DNA of 60,921 nt, from positions 1-60,921 of the forward strand of contig JAVBXK010000067.1 in NCBI GenBank assembly GCA_030824555.1, given 5' to 3'. The DNA is from a bacterium. GTDB taxonomy: Bacteria; Pseudomonadota; Gammaproteobacteria; Burkholderiales; Burkholderiaceae_C. Of the stretch, positions 53,150 through 60,921 are shown in pieces (position 1 is the first letter of the stretch; every line of letters begins with the position of its first letter). The translations under genes and the position numbers were made by a program. The notes under the pieces are model-generated. The model worked only from the letters and a program-made list of their open reading frames with translations, was not told where the DNA came from and ran no database searches.

Positions 53150-53227
53150 ATGTTCATTCACCGCATCACCACCACAGGTTGCAGCGACCGGGGAGCTTGG
53201 CCCTGGCGTGGTTGCTCTGCGCGCTGA
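53150..53227 (+). CDS. Possible trp leader peptide
   Basis: A 25-codon frame, MFIHRITTTGCSDRGAWPWR then GCSAR, ends in TGA at 53225. The two Trp codons of WPW near its end are the reason to suspect an attenuation leader for trpE. A -10-like GATACA (53135-53140) lies just upstream, so the message might begin almost at the ATG. No ribosome site is visible. It is a weak call because two Trp codons can occur by chance in GC-rich DNA. Confidence 0.35.
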   Translation: MFIHRITTTGCSDRGAWPWRGCSAR

Positions 53228-53440
53228 CTGACTGCGTTACTGGTTCCAGTTTCAGCCCCGGCTTCTGACAGCTTGGCGGCACGCGGTGGTCATACAAACC
53301 ACACGCCCTCACCGTCAGTCTTCCTGATGGCATCCCAGAACACAGGCGTTTGCCCGGCACACATCCGCTTGGCACGCCACCCGGACGAGCACCCAGCCCA
53401 AAGTGGCTCCGCCGTCCGACCTGATGAAAAGGTCTTGCCC
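53228..53440 (+). promoter_or_regulatory. trpE leader region with competing stems
   Basis: Of the 437-bp gap 53004-53440, this part contains a stem GCGGTGGT/ACCACACGC (near 53284-53307). The right arm could instead pair with GGCGTGGT around the WPWRG codons of the leader peptide. Such mutually exclusive pairing is typical of attenuators. No U-run follows the stem, so a Rho-independent terminator is not evident. The first part of the gap (53004-53149) shows no feature I can name. Confidence 0.3.
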
Positions 53441-54991
53441 GTGATCACACAAACCGAATTCGACCAACTGGTTGCCCAGGGTTACAACCGCATTCCCCTG
53501 AGCGTCGAAGCCTTTGCCGACCTCGAAACCCCGCTGTCGCTGTACTTGAAGCTGGCACACACCTCGGCCGCCAGCCCAGGTGCCGAGCCCGGCGCCAACA
53601 GCTTTTTGCTGGAGTCGGTGGTGGGCGGTGAGCGTTTTGGCCGCTACAGCTTCATCGGCCTGCCAGCCCGCACCTTGCTGCGTGCCACCGGTTTCGGTGC
53701 CGCAGCCCAAACCGAGGTGGTGACCGATGGCCGCGTGGTGGAAACCGCGCACGGCAACCCGCTGGACTTCATTGCGGCCTACCAGCAGCGCTTCAAGGTG
53801 GCCATCAAACCCGGCATGCCGCGTTTCTGCGGTGGCCTGGCGGGTTACTTTGGTTACGACGCGGTGCGCTACATCGAGAAAAAACTGGAAGCCACCTGCC
53901 CGCCCGACGATGTGGGCACGCCCGACATCCTGTTGCTGCAGTGCGAAGAGCTGGCCGTGATCGACAACCTGTCGGGCAAGCTGCACATCATGGTGTACGC
54001 CGACCCGGCCCAGCCCCGCGCCTACGCCCGTGGGCAAGCCCGCCTGGCCGAGTTGAAGGCCCGGCTGCGCTCGGCGGTGTTCCCGCCCGCCACGCCCGCC
54101 ACTGCGCCACAGCCCGTCAGCAGCAACCGCACGCAGGCCGATTTTCTGGCCGCGGTGGACCGCGCCAAGGCGCTGATTGCCGGGGGCGATTTCATGCAGA
54201 TCGTGATGGGCCAGCGCATGGCCAAGCCCTACACACAGAGCCCGCTCAGCCTGTACCGGGCGCTGCGCTCGCTCAACCCCAGCCCCTACATGTATTACTA
54301 CAATTTCAACGGGGCCGATGGCTCTGGCGGAGACTTGCACGTGGTGGGCGCATCCCCCGAAATTCTGGTGCGACAGGAGACGGTGGAGGTGGATGGCAAG
54401 ACTGGTGTGAAGGCGACCATTCGCCCGCTGGCCGGTACGCGCCCCCGCGCCGCCACACCCGAGGCCGACCTGGCCGCCGAAAAAGACCTGCTGGCCGACC
54501 CCAAAGAGCGCGCCGAGCATGTGATGCTGATCGACCTGGCCCGCAACGACATCGGGCGCATTGCGCGCATCGGTTCGGTCAAGGTGACCGAGGCCTTTGC
54601 CATCGAGCGTTACAGCCACGTCATGCACATCGTGAGCAACGTGGAAGGCATCCTGAACGAAGGCATGACGAACATGGACGTGCTGAAGGCCACCTTCCCG
54701 GCGGGCACGCTCAGCGGCGCGCCCAAGGTGCACGCCATGGAGCTGATCGACCAGCTCGAACCCACCAAACGCGGCGTGTACGGCGGCGCGTGCGGCTACC
54801 TCAGCTACGCAGGCGACATGGACGTGGCCATTGCCATCCGAACCGGGGTCATCAAAGACGGCGTGCTGTACGTGCAGGCGGCAGCCGGTGTGGTGGCCGA
54901 CAGCGTGCCCGAGATGGAATGGCGTGAAACCGAGCACAAAGCGCGCGCCTTGCTGCGCGCCGCAGAACTTGTTGAAGCCGGTTTGGAATGA
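53441..54991 (+). CDS. trpE: Anthranilate synthase component I
   Basis: TrpE makes anthranilate from chorismate with ammonia from TrpG. The start is the GTG of [20 protein letters not shown], the usual TrpE beginning in this group; the frame upstream is open but does not resemble TrpE. The N-terminal feedback segment [20 protein letters not shown] and the chorismate domain with [55 protein letters not shown] and [15 protein letters not shown] are intact. Length is 516 residues. It is followed by trpG after 10 bp. Confidence 0.95.
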   Translation: MITQTEFDQLVAQGYNRIPLSVEAFADLETPLSLYLKLAHTSAASPGAEPGANSFLLESVVGGERFGRYSFIGLPARTLLRATGFGAAAQTEVVTDGRVVETAHGNPLDFIAAYQQRFKVAIKPGMPRFCGGLAGYFGYDAVRYIEKKLEATCPPDDVGTPDILLLQCEELAVIDNLSGKLHIMVYADPAQPRAYARGQARLAELKARLRSAVFPPATPATAPQPVSSNRTQADFLAAVDRAKALIAGGDFMQIVMGQRMAKPYTQSPLSLYRALRSLNPSPYMYYYNFNGADGSGGDLHVVGASPEILVRQETVEVDGKTGVKATIRPLAGTRPRAATPEADLAAEKDLLADPKERAEHVMLIDLARNDIGRIARIGSVKVTEAFAIERYSHVMHIVSNVEGILNEGMTNMDVLKATFPAGTLSGAPKVHAMELIDQLEPTKRGVYGGACGYLSYAGDMDVAIAIRTGVIKDGVLYVQAAAGVVADSVPEMEWRETEHKARALLRAAELVEAGLE

Positions 54992-55001
54992 GGGGCACGC
55001 C

Positions 55002-55580
55002 ATGAAATTGCTGATGATCGACAACTACGACAGCTTCACCTACAACATCGTCCAGTATTTTGGCGAGCTGGGTGCCACGGTCACCGTGGCCCGCAACGAC
55101 GAAATCACGCTGGAGCAGATGGACGCGCTGCTGGCCAGCGGGCAAATGGACCGGCTGGTCATTTCCCCCGGCCCCTGTTCGCCAGCCGAGGCTGGCATTT
55201 CAGTGGCGGCCATCCGCCACTTTGCCGGGCGGGTGCCCGTGCTGGGCGTGTGCCTGGGCCACCAGAGCATTGGCGCGGCGTTTGGCGGCACCATCGTGCG
55301 GGCGCAAGAACTGATGCACGGCAAAACCAGCGTCATCACCACCACGCAGCAGGGCGTGTTTGCCGGGCTGCCCAAACAGTTCACGGTCAACCGCTACCAC
55401 TCGCTGGCCATCGAGCGCAGCACCTGCCCCGACTGTCTGGAGGCCACCGCCTGGACCGACGACGGCGAGGTGATGGGCATCCGCCACAAAACGCTGGACG
55501 TGGAGGGCGTGCAGTTCCACCCCGAGAGCATCCTGACCGAGCACGGCCACGCCATGCTGAAGAACTTTTTGGTGCGGTAA
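55002..55580 (+). CDS. trpG: Anthranilate synthase component II (glutamine amidotransferase)
   Basis: This 192-residue class I amidotransferase releases ammonia from glutamine for TrpE and may also serve folate synthesis as PabA. The opening [18 protein letters not shown], oxyanion segment [11 protein letters not shown], nucleophile Cys 84 in [10 protein letters not shown], and His 173/Glu 175 in QFHPES form the complete active site. The start is 10 bp after trpE. It is followed by a 57-bp gap that contains an interspersed repeat. Confidence 0.95.
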   Translation: MKLLMIDNYDSFTYNIVQYFGELGATVTVARNDEITLEQMDALLASGQMDRLVISPGPCSPAEAGISVAAIRHFAGRVPVLGVCLGHQSIGAAFGGTIVRAQELMHGKTSVITTTQQGVFAGLPKQFTVNRYHSLAIERSTCPDCLEATAWTDDGEVMGIRHKTLDVEGVQFHPESILTEHGHAMLKNFLVR

Positions 55581-55594
55581 CGGCATTCACGGCC

Positions 55595-55640
55595 ATAGCT
55601 GACAAGTGAATATAGACAAGCGCTGAGGCCCTATTTCATG
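55595..55640 (+). repeat. Short interspersed repeat, copy 6 (between trpG and ltaE)
   Basis: It begins ATAGCTGACAAG, carries TAGACAAGCGCTGAGGCCC and ends TATTTCATG. Its last bases supply the first possible start codon of ltaE, so it forms the leader of that gene. Confidence 0.75.
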
Positions 55641-56834
55641 CAAAAAATGAACCCGCAGGTTGACCTGCGCAGCGACACCGTCACCCAGCCTACCGCCGCC
55701 ATGCGGCAGGCCATGCTGGCGGCCCCGCTGGGCGACGACGTGTTTGGCGACGATCCCACGGTCAACGCGCTGCAGGCGCGCATTGCCAGCCTGCTGGGTT
55801 TCGAGGCCGCGCTGTTCGTGCCCACCGGCACGCAAAGCAACCTGTGCGCGCTGCTGGCGCATTGCCAGCGGGGTGACGAATACCTGGTGGGTCAGCAGGC
55901 GCACTGCTACCGCTGGGAAGGCGGCGGTGGCGCGGTGTTCGGCAGCATCCAGCCGCAGCCCCTGGCGCACCAACCCGATGGCACGCTGGCACTGGCCGAC
56001 CTGGAGGCCGCCGTCAAACCCGACGACGCCCACTTTGCCCGCACTCGCCTGCTGGCGCTGGAAAACACGCTGGGCGGCAAGCTGCTGCCGTTCGACTATG
56101 TGCAAGCCGCCACGGCGTGGGCGCAAGGCAAAGGCCTGGCCCGCCACTTGGACGGTGCTCGCCTGTTCAACGCGGCGGTGGCGCAGGCGGTTGGGAATCG
56201 CCCCGCCGCCGGGCCGCCCCAAGGCGGGGCAGCCCCCTTGGGGGGCAGCGAGCCAAGCGAGCGTGGGGGCGTGAATGCACCTGCCGCCGGGCCGCCCCAA
56301 GGCGGGGCAGCCCCCATGGGGGGCAGCGAGCCAAGCGAGCGTGGGGGTGTGATGCTCGAAGCCCGGCGCATCGCCCAATGCTTCGACAGCGTGTCAGTGT
56401 GCTTCAGCAAAGGGCTGGGTGCGCCGGTGGGCTCGGCCTTGTGCGGCTCGGCCGAGTTCATTCAGCGTGCCCACCGCGTGCGCAAGATGGCCGGTGGTGG
56501 CATGCGCCAGGCGGGCATGTTGGCCGCAGCAGCGCTGCATGCGCTGGACCACCACGTCGACCGCCTGGCCGACGACCACGTCCTGGCCCAGCGCCTGGCT
56601 GTGGGGTTGGCTGACGTGCCGGGTTTGCAGGTGGAAGCGCCGCACACCAACATCGTGTTCGTGGACCTGGTGGGCGATGCGCGCGACCGCTCTGCCGACC
56701 TGCTGGCTCACCTCGCCGCAAACGGCGTGCGGGCCACGGGCCTGTACCGGCTGCGGTTCGTCACGCACCTGGACGTGGATGCCGCCGGGGTCGACCACGC
56801 GGTGGCCGCCATCCGACGGTTTTTCAACGCCTGA
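55638..56834 (+). CDS. ltaE: Low-specificity L-threonine aldolase with repeat-coded insertion
   Basis: This PLP enzyme cleaves L-threonine or L-allo-threonine to glycine and acetaldehyde. The protein opens QVDLRSDTVTQPTAAMRQAM. It has the PLP-binding DGARLFNAAVAQA and the lysine segment SVCFSKGLGAPVGSALCG (Lys 258). Between these two blocks, residues about 187-238 come from two tandem 78-bp units of a REP-like element and give two copies of AAGPPQGGAAP(L/M)GGSEPSERGGV. The total of 398 residues is about 50 longer than the family norm. The start at 55638 or the Met at 55647 are both possible, and neither has a clear ribosome site. Whether the enzyme still folds is uncertain. Confidence 0.88.
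   Translation: MQKMNPQVDLRSDTVTQPTAAMRQAMLAAPLGDDVFGDDPTVNALQARIASLLGFEAALFVPTGTQSNLCALLAHCQRGDEYLVGQQAHCYRWEGGGGAVFGSIQPQPLAHQPDGTLALADLEAAVKPDDAHFARTRLLALENTLGGKLLPFDYVQAATAWAQGKGLARHLDGARLFNAAVAQAVGNRPAAGPPQGGAAPLGGSEPSERGGVNAPAAGPPQGGAAPMGGSEPSERGGVMLEARRIAQCFDSVSVCFSKGLGAPVGSALCGSAEFIQRAHRVRKMAGGGMRQAGMLAAAALHALDHHVDRLADDHVLAQRLAVGLADVPGLQVEAPHTNIVFVDLVGDARDRSADLLAHLAANGVRATGLYRLRFVTHLDVDAAGVDHAVAAIRRFFNA
56205..56348 (+). repeat. Two tandem REP-like units inside ltaE
   Basis: Two units begin at 56205 and 56283 with GCCGCCGGGCCGCCCCAAGG, giving a period of 78 bp (26 codons, so the frame is kept). Each unit has two small hairpins (CCGCCCC-AA-GGCGGGG-type and GCCCCC-TT/AT-GGGGGC-type) and ends CAAGCGAGCGTGGGGG. 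Such elements are normally intergenic in related bacteria, from memory. Confidence 0.85.
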
Positions 56835-56855
56835 TCCACGACGGAAAGGCCGCTC

Positions 56856-57509
56856 ATGACCGACGTCAACAACCTGGGGCTGTTCATCCTGGCGGGCTGG
56901 TTGCTCAATCTCACGCCTGGGCCGGATGTGTTGTACATCGTCAGCAGCGCGCTGCGCTCGGGTGCAAAAGCAGGTGTGGTAGCCGCGCTGGGCATCACCG
57001 CCGGGTGTTTTGTGCACATTTTTGCGGCGGCGCTGGGAGTGAGTGCCCTCATGGCTGCGTCCAGCACCGCGTTCACGGTGTTGAAGTGGGTGGGCGCGGC
57101 GTACCTGTTTTACGTGGGTTTGAAGTTGGTGCTGTCGAAGGCCCCTGCATCCGTTGAATTGCTAGCTGAAAAACCAATGCAGAAAAGCGATAAGGTACTG
57201 AAAAGCATCTTTTTCAAAGGCTTTTTCACCAACGTGCTCAACCCCAAGGTGGCCCTGTTCTTCCTGGCCTTCGTGCCGCAGTTCATTGCCCCGGATGCCA
57301 GCCACCCGGCACTGACGTTCGTGCTGCTGGGCGTGCTGTTCAACGTCAACGCACTGCCCATCAACGTGGGCTACGCGCTGTTGGCCGCTTGGGCCACGCG
57401 CCGCATGGGGGTGGTGCAGCGCGCCATGCACTGGCTGGACCGGGTGGCGGGTGTGATGTTCGTGGGCTTTGGCGTCAAGCTGGCCCTGACAGAAGCGCCT
57501 GGCAGCTGA
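56856..57509 (+). CDS. LysE-family amino-acid exporter
   Basis: This 217-residue inner-membrane protein of the LysE/RhtB family opens NLGLFILAGWLLNLTPGPDV. The conserved TPGPD, the GITAGCFVHIFAAALGVSAL helix and FFKGFFTNVLNPKVALFFLAF are present, with about six membrane helices. A worn interspersed repeat (57160-57205) codes for LLAEKPMQKSDKVLKS between helices 3 and 4, the cytoplasmic loop that varies most in the family. It lies between ltaE and trpD, 21 bp after the former. A threonine or other amino-acid export role is inferred from the neighbour. Confidence 0.88.
   Translation: MTDVNNLGLFILAGWLLNLTPGPDVLYIVSSALRSGAKAGVVAALGITAGCFVHIFAAALGVSALMAASSTAFTVLKWVGAAYLFYVGLKLVLSKAPASVELLAEKPMQKSDKVLKSIFFKGFFTNVLNPKVALFFLAFVPQFIAPDASHPALTFVLLGVLFNVNALPINVGYALLAAWATRRMGVVQRAMHWLDRVAGVMFVGFGVKLALTEAPGS
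57160..57205 (+). repeat. Short interspersed repeat, copy 7 (inside the LysE-type gene)
   Basis: It reads CTAGCTGAAAAACC, then AATGCAGAAAAGCGATAAGG and ACTGAAAA. About 26 of 42 positions match the copy at 55595. It is in frame with the exporter. Confidence 0.55.
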
Positions 57510-57572
57510 CACCGCCCCAAGCTGCCCAGCCCCAACCCTTTACATTTCCGCAGGTATTTCCGGAGACACACC

Positions 57573-58616
57573 ATGCCCCACACCGCCAAAATCACCCCTC
57601 AGCAGGCACTGCAGCGCACCATCGAGCACCGCGAGATTTTTCACGACGAAATGCTTCACCTCATGCGCCTGATCATGAGCGGCGAGATGTCGCCCGTGAT
57701 GATGGCAGCTCTCATCACCGGCTTGCGCGTGAAGAAAGAAACCATCGGTGAAATCACCGCTGCGGCGCAGGTGATGCGCGAGTTTTCCACCAAAGTGCAC
57801 GTGGCCGACACCACCCACCTCGTGGACATCGTGGGCACCGGAGGCGACGGCTCGCACACCTTCAACATTTCCACCTGCTCCATGTTCGTGGCCGCAGCTG
57901 CAGGCGCGCGGGTCAGCAAACATGGCGGGCGCAGCGTCAGCAGCAAAAGCGGCAGTGCCGACGTGCTGGAAAGCCTGGGCGTCAACATCAACCTCAGCCC
58001 CGATCAAATCGCTGACAGCATCGCCCAAACCGGCCTGGGCTTCATGTTCGCGCCCAACCACCACCCGGCCATGAAAAACGTGGCACCGGTGCGGCGCGAG
58101 CTGGGCATGAAAACCATCTTCAACATCCTGGGCCCGCTCACCAACCCCGCCAGTGCGCCCAACATCCTGATGGGCGTTTTTCACGCCGATCTGGTGGGCA
58201 TTCAGGTGCGCGCGCTGGAGCGCCTGGGCGCTGAACACGCCGTGGTGGTGTACGGCCGCGATGGCATGGACGAGGTGAGCCTGGGTGCGGCCACGCTGGT
58301 GGGCGAGCTGAAAAACGGTGTGGTGACCGAGTACGAAATCCACCCGGAAGACTTTGGCCTCACCATGGCCAGCAACCGCGCGCTGAAGGTGGAAACGCCC
58401 GAGCAGTCCAAAGCCATGTTGCTGGGCGTGCTGGCCAACCGGCCCGGCCCGGCCCGCGATATCGTGGCGCTGAACGCCGGTGTGGCGCTGTACGCAGCCA
58501 ACGTGGCCCCTACCATGGTGGCGGGTTTGCAGATGGCGCAGCAGGCGCTGGAGAGCGGTGCAGCCCAGGCCAAGCTGGACGCATTGGTGGCGTTTGGTGC
58601 TGCCCAGGGGGCATGA
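57573..58616 (+). CDS. trpD: Anthranilate phosphoribosyltransferase
   Basis: TrpD joins anthranilate to phosphoribosyl pyrophosphate. This 347-residue enzyme has the family signatures [39 protein letters not shown] and [19 protein letters not shown], followed by [14 protein letters not shown]-type sequence. The start at 57573 follows a CCGGAGACAC ribosome site, 63 bp after the exporter gene. Its stop overlaps the following small gene by 4 bp. Confidence 0.95.
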   Translation: MPHTAKITPQQALQRTIEHREIFHDEMLHLMRLIMSGEMSPVMMAALITGLRVKKETIGEITAAAQVMREFSTKVHVADTTHLVDIVGTGGDGSHTFNISTCSMFVAAAAGARVSKHGGRSVSSKSGSADVLESLGVNINLSPDQIADSIAQTGLGFMFAPNHHPAMKNVAPVRRELGMKTIFNILGPLTNPASAPNILMGVFHADLVGIQVRALERLGAEHAVVVYGRDGMDEVSLGAATLVGELKNGVVTEYEIHPEDFGLTMASNRALKVETPEQSKAMLLGVLANRPGPARDIVALNAGVALYAANVAPTMVAGLQMAQQALESGAAQAKLDALVAFGAAQGA

Positions 58617-58831
58617 TGCCCGCCAGCCTCTGGAGCGATTCGGGCACCTGGATTGCGCTGGGTGTGTCGGTCTTGACGCTGGTGGTGGCGTGGGCCATGC
58701 ACCGGGTCATCGTCAAGGTGCTGAAGGCACCCCCGCCCGATTTGCCCGCTCACGCGAACGATTTCTCCGTACCCCATTCTTCTGGTTCAGCCGAGGCTGA
58801 ACCACCCCCAACCGAAAGCAAAACACCATGA
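58613..58831 (+). CDS. Small single-helix membrane protein of the trp operon
   Basis: This 72-residue protein has one membrane helix (about 10-32, [20 protein letters not shown]) and a Pro/Ser/Glu-rich tail. It overlaps the trpD stop (ATGA type) at one end and the trpC start (ATGA) at the other. It should therefore be translated by coupling and may ensure translation of trpC. No known family is recognised. Confidence 0.75.
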   Translation: MMPASLWSDSGTWIALGVSVLTLVVAWAMHRVIVKVLKAPPPDLPAHANDFSVPHSSGSAEAEPPPTESKTP

Positions 58832-59634
58832 GCAGCGACATCCTTCAGACCATCGTCGCCACCAAACACGAAGAAATCGCCCAGGCACTGGCCCGCAAAC
58901 CGCTGGCTGTGGTCCGTGAAGACGCCGAGAGCCGCACACAGACCCGCGACTTCGTGGGCGCGTTGCGGGCCAAGCAAGCCAAGGGCCTTGCCGCCGTGAT
59001 TGCAGAGATCAAGAAGGCCAGCCCATCCAAGGGGGTGATCCGTGCCGACTTCATCCCTGCCGACATTGCCCAGAGCTACGCCGAATTCGGTGCAGCATGT
59101 CTGTCGGTGTTGACCGACCGACAGTACTTCCAGGGCAGCCCCGACTACCTGAAACAGGCGCGTGCCAGCTGTCATTTGCCGGTGCTGCGCAAGGATTTCA
59201 TGGTCGATGCCTACCAGATTTACGAGGCGCGGGTCATGGGGGCCGATGCCATCCTGCTGATCGCCGCCTGCCTGGACGACGCGCAGATGGCCGACATGGA
59301 GGCGCTGGCCGCTTCGCTGGGCATGGCCGTGCTGGTCGAGGTGCACGACCGCCCCGAGCTGGACCGCGCGCTGCGGCTGAAAACACCGTTGATCGGCGTG
59401 AACAACCGCAACCTGCGGACGTTTGAAGTCAATCTGGACACCACCCTGCAACTCATCCGCGACGTGCCTGCACTCATCGGTGGTGACCGCCTGTTGGTGG
59501 CCGAGTCTGGCATCCTGACGCCGACTGACGTGAAACGGTTGCGCGATGCCGCGGTGCCCGCGTTCCTGGTGGGCGAAGCCTTCATGCGTGCGCCTGAGCC
59601 AGGTGACGCACTGGACAAGCTGTTTTTTCAGTGA
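58828..59634 (+). CDS. trpC: Indole-3-glycerol-phosphate synthase
   Basis: This 268-residue TIM-barrel enzyme closes the indole ring in tryptophan synthesis. Conserved marks are [14 protein letters not shown] (catalytic Lys), [32 protein letters not shown] and [14 protein letters not shown]. Its ATG overlaps the small gene stop, and its stop overlaps the GTG start of ung. Confidence 0.95.
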   Translation: MSSDILQTIVATKHEEIAQALARKPLAVVREDAESRTQTRDFVGALRAKQAKGLAAVIAEIKKASPSKGVIRADFIPADIAQSYAEFGAACLSVLTDRQYFQGSPDYLKQARASCHLPVLRKDFMVDAYQIYEARVMGADAILLIAACLDDAQMADMEALAASLGMAVLVEVHDRPELDRALRLKTPLIGVNNRNLRTFEVNLDTTLQLIRDVPALIGGDRLLVAESGILTPTDVKRLRDAAVPAFLVGEAFMRAPEPGDALDKLFFQ

Positions 59635-60407
59635 CCGGCGATCTGTTTGCGCAGCCCGCCAGCGCATTGGCCCTGACGTGCTGGGACCCTGCCGCGTGGC
59701 CGGTGGCTGAGGGCTGGCAGGGGCTGGTCAATGGGTTTCTGGCCAGTGAGGCTGGTCTGTCGCTGGCCGCGTTCGTGTCGGCGCGCATCGCTGCGGGCGC
59801 GACCGTTTACCCGCCCGCGCCGTTTCGCATGCTGGCGCTGACGCCATTGGCGCGAGTCAAGGTCGTCATCGTTGGGCAAGATCCCTACCATGGGCATGGC
59901 CAGGCCGAGGGTCTGGCGTTTTCGGTGCCGGATGGCGTGGCGGTGCCCCCGTCCCTTCGCAACATCCTGAAGGAAGTGCGCCGGGGTGCCGGTCAGGATG
60001 CCGATGTGCAAAGGCCTGGCCGTGCGCCATCGGGCTCGCTGCGCGCTTGGGCGGAGCAGGGCGTGCTGCTGCTGAACACCAGCCTGACCGTTGAGGACGG
60101 CCAACCGGCGAGCCACGCCAAACGTGGCTGGGAGGTCCTGACCACGGCCCTGTTGCGTGCGTGCAGCGAGGCGCCCGGTGCGCGCGTGTTCATGTTGTGG
60201 GGTGCCCACGCGCAAGCCTTGCAGCCCGTGATTGACCGAGGGCGTCACCTGGTGCTCACGGCCAACCACCCGTCGCCACTGTCCGCCATGCGAGGCCCGA
60301 CGCCTTTCATCGGGTGTGACCACTTCGTGCAAGCCAACGCTTGGTTGGCGAAACATTTTGAGCAAGAAATCGATTGGCTTGGCAATTGCCATAAAACCAT
60401 GGCATAA
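59631..60407 (+). CDS. ung: Uracil-DNA glycosylase
   Basis: Ung removes uracil from DNA. This 258-residue family 1 enzyme has the water-activating loop [10 protein letters not shown] (Asp 84, His 87), the [17 protein letters not shown] segment, the LLLNTSLTV uracil-binding strand and the minor-groove loop HPSPLSA (His 213). It starts at GTG, overlapping trpC by 4 bp (GTGA). Its 3' end holds the promoter for the tRNA operon. Confidence 0.95.
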   Translation: MTGDLFAQPASALALTCWDPAAWPVAEGWQGLVNGFLASEAGLSLAAFVSARIAAGATVYPPAPFRMLALTPLARVKVVIVGQDPYHGHGQAEGLAFSVPDGVAVPPSLRNILKEVRRGAGQDADVQRPGRAPSGSLRAWAEQGVLLLNTSLTVEDGQPASHAKRGWEVLTTALLRACSEAPGARVFMLWGAHAQALQPVIDRGRHLVLTANHPSPLSAMRGPTPFIGCDHFVQANAWLAKHFEQEIDWLGNCHKTMA

Positions 60408-60408
60408 T
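60379..60408 (+). promoter_or_regulatory. Promoter of the tRNA-Tyr/Gly/Thr-tuf operon
   Basis: TTGGCA (60379-60384) and CATAAT (60403-60408) are spaced 18 bp and each match consensus at five of six bases. The first tRNA begins 15 bp after the -10 box. The box overlaps the ung stop codon (60405-60407), so the promoter lies inside the ung gene. Confidence 0.75.
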
Positions 60409-60422
60409 TGCAGGCTCGTTGC

Positions 60423-60508
60423 GGAGAGGTGCCCGAGTGGCTAAAGGGGGCAGACTGTAAATCTGTTGGCTTACGCCTACGCTGGTTCGAATCCAGCCTT
60501 CTCCACCA
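60423..60508 (+). tRNA. tRNA-Tyr (anticodon GTA)
   Basis: The 7-bp acceptor stem GGAGAGG pairs with CTTCTCC with one G-T pair. The anticodon loop reads ACTGTAAAT (GTA), a long variable arm is present as usual for tRNA-Tyr, the T-loop is GGTTCGAATCC and CCA is encoded. It is 86 bases long. Confidence 0.97.
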
Positions 60509-60566
60509 ACAAATACTGGCAAGCGTTTGGAAGCTGCAAAGTCATTGCCCTTGTGGCGTGTGCGAT

Positions 60567-60640
60567 GCGGGAGTAGTTCAATGGTAGAACCTTAGCCTTC
60601 CAAGCTAATGACACGGGTTCGATTCCCGTTTCCCGCTCCA
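60567..60640 (+). tRNA. tRNA-Gly (anticodon TCC)
   Basis: Acceptor GCGGGAG/TTCCCGC, anticodon stem TTAGC/GCTAA around the loop CTTCCAA (TCC), T-loop GGTTCGATTCC, and encoded CCA. It is the second tRNA of the tuf operon. Confidence 0.97.
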
Positions 60641-60692
60641 GTTGATGTTGTGCAACTTTATATTTGTGAGCAGCCGTCATGGTTTGCTGCTT

Positions 60693-60921
<229 letters not shown>

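Noticed and set aside
53150-53263. Small lipoprotein in the frame one base off from the leader peptide (LALAWLLCALTDC-like)
   Set aside because: It lacks a good start codon, and the residue before the Cys is Asp, which does not fit a lipobox.

Overview
The window looks like a piece of a high-GC betaproteobacterial chromosome, most probably from the Comamonadaceae (Acidovorax, Hydrogenophaga or Rhodoferax-like). The signs are Porin_4-type porins, four tripartite-tricarboxylate (Bug) receptors, a tRNA-Tyr/Gly/Thr-tuf cluster and a short interspersed repeat (ATAGCT...AAGCGCTG...) that I recall from that family. All calls come from reading the sequence; no database search was run.

Layout. 1-6.8 kb: a tripartite RND efflux operon (outer-membrane lipoprotein, HAE1 pump, adaptor) read leftward, with a divergent AcrR-like TetR regulator and a palindromic operator between them. 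7-29.5 kb: an accessory catabolic island. One leftward block holds a Bug receptor, CoA-transferase, hydrolase and MFS exporter. A second holds an acyl-CoA dehydrogenase, Bug receptor and NDP-forming acyl-CoA ligase. Facing these is an MmgE/PrpD gene read rightward. A long leftward operon follows, running Bug receptor, crotonase, acyl-CoA ligase, hydratase/dehydrogenase fusion, second MmgE/PrpD, thiolase and LysR. The island ends with a porin and an IclR regulator. The same 15-bp dyad (TTCCAY-N3-GTGGAA) lies upstream of two Bug-led blocks and between porin and iclR, which suggests one IclR regulon. A roughly 186-bp direct repeat, carrying the dyad and a truncated iclR start, flanks the porin.

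29.6-37 kb: a GH12-like lipoprotein, thiL, a 'SpecificRecomb' membrane protein, apaG, a P-loop protein with a damaged Walker A motif, and a FapA/DUF342 protein. 36.8-44.6 kb: a tricarballylate-type cluster (LysR, TcuA, TcuB) that continues into a Bug receptor, a ModA-like binding protein, a split chromate transporter whose second half carries a nonsense codon, and a second porin. 44.7-53 kb: gph, a chalcone-isomerase-fold protein, a giant DUF748 protein and a PAS-GGDEF-EAL protein. 53-60.4 kb: the trp operon (possible leader peptide, trpE, trpG, ltaE, a LysE-type exporter, trpD, a small membrane protein, trpC, ung). 60.4-60.9 kb: tRNA-Tyr, tRNA-Gly, tRNA-Thr and the start of tuf, cut by the window edge.

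The most novel-looking material is the 7-29.5 kb island. It reads as an uncharacterised CoA-dependent pathway for an imported carboxylic acid, probably a di- or polycarboxylate, with two MmgE/PrpD enzymes and IclR control. The other notable theme is two kinds of small repeat that have inserted in frame into conserved genes, including ltaE, thiL, the LysE-type gene, tcuA and the DUF748 gene.
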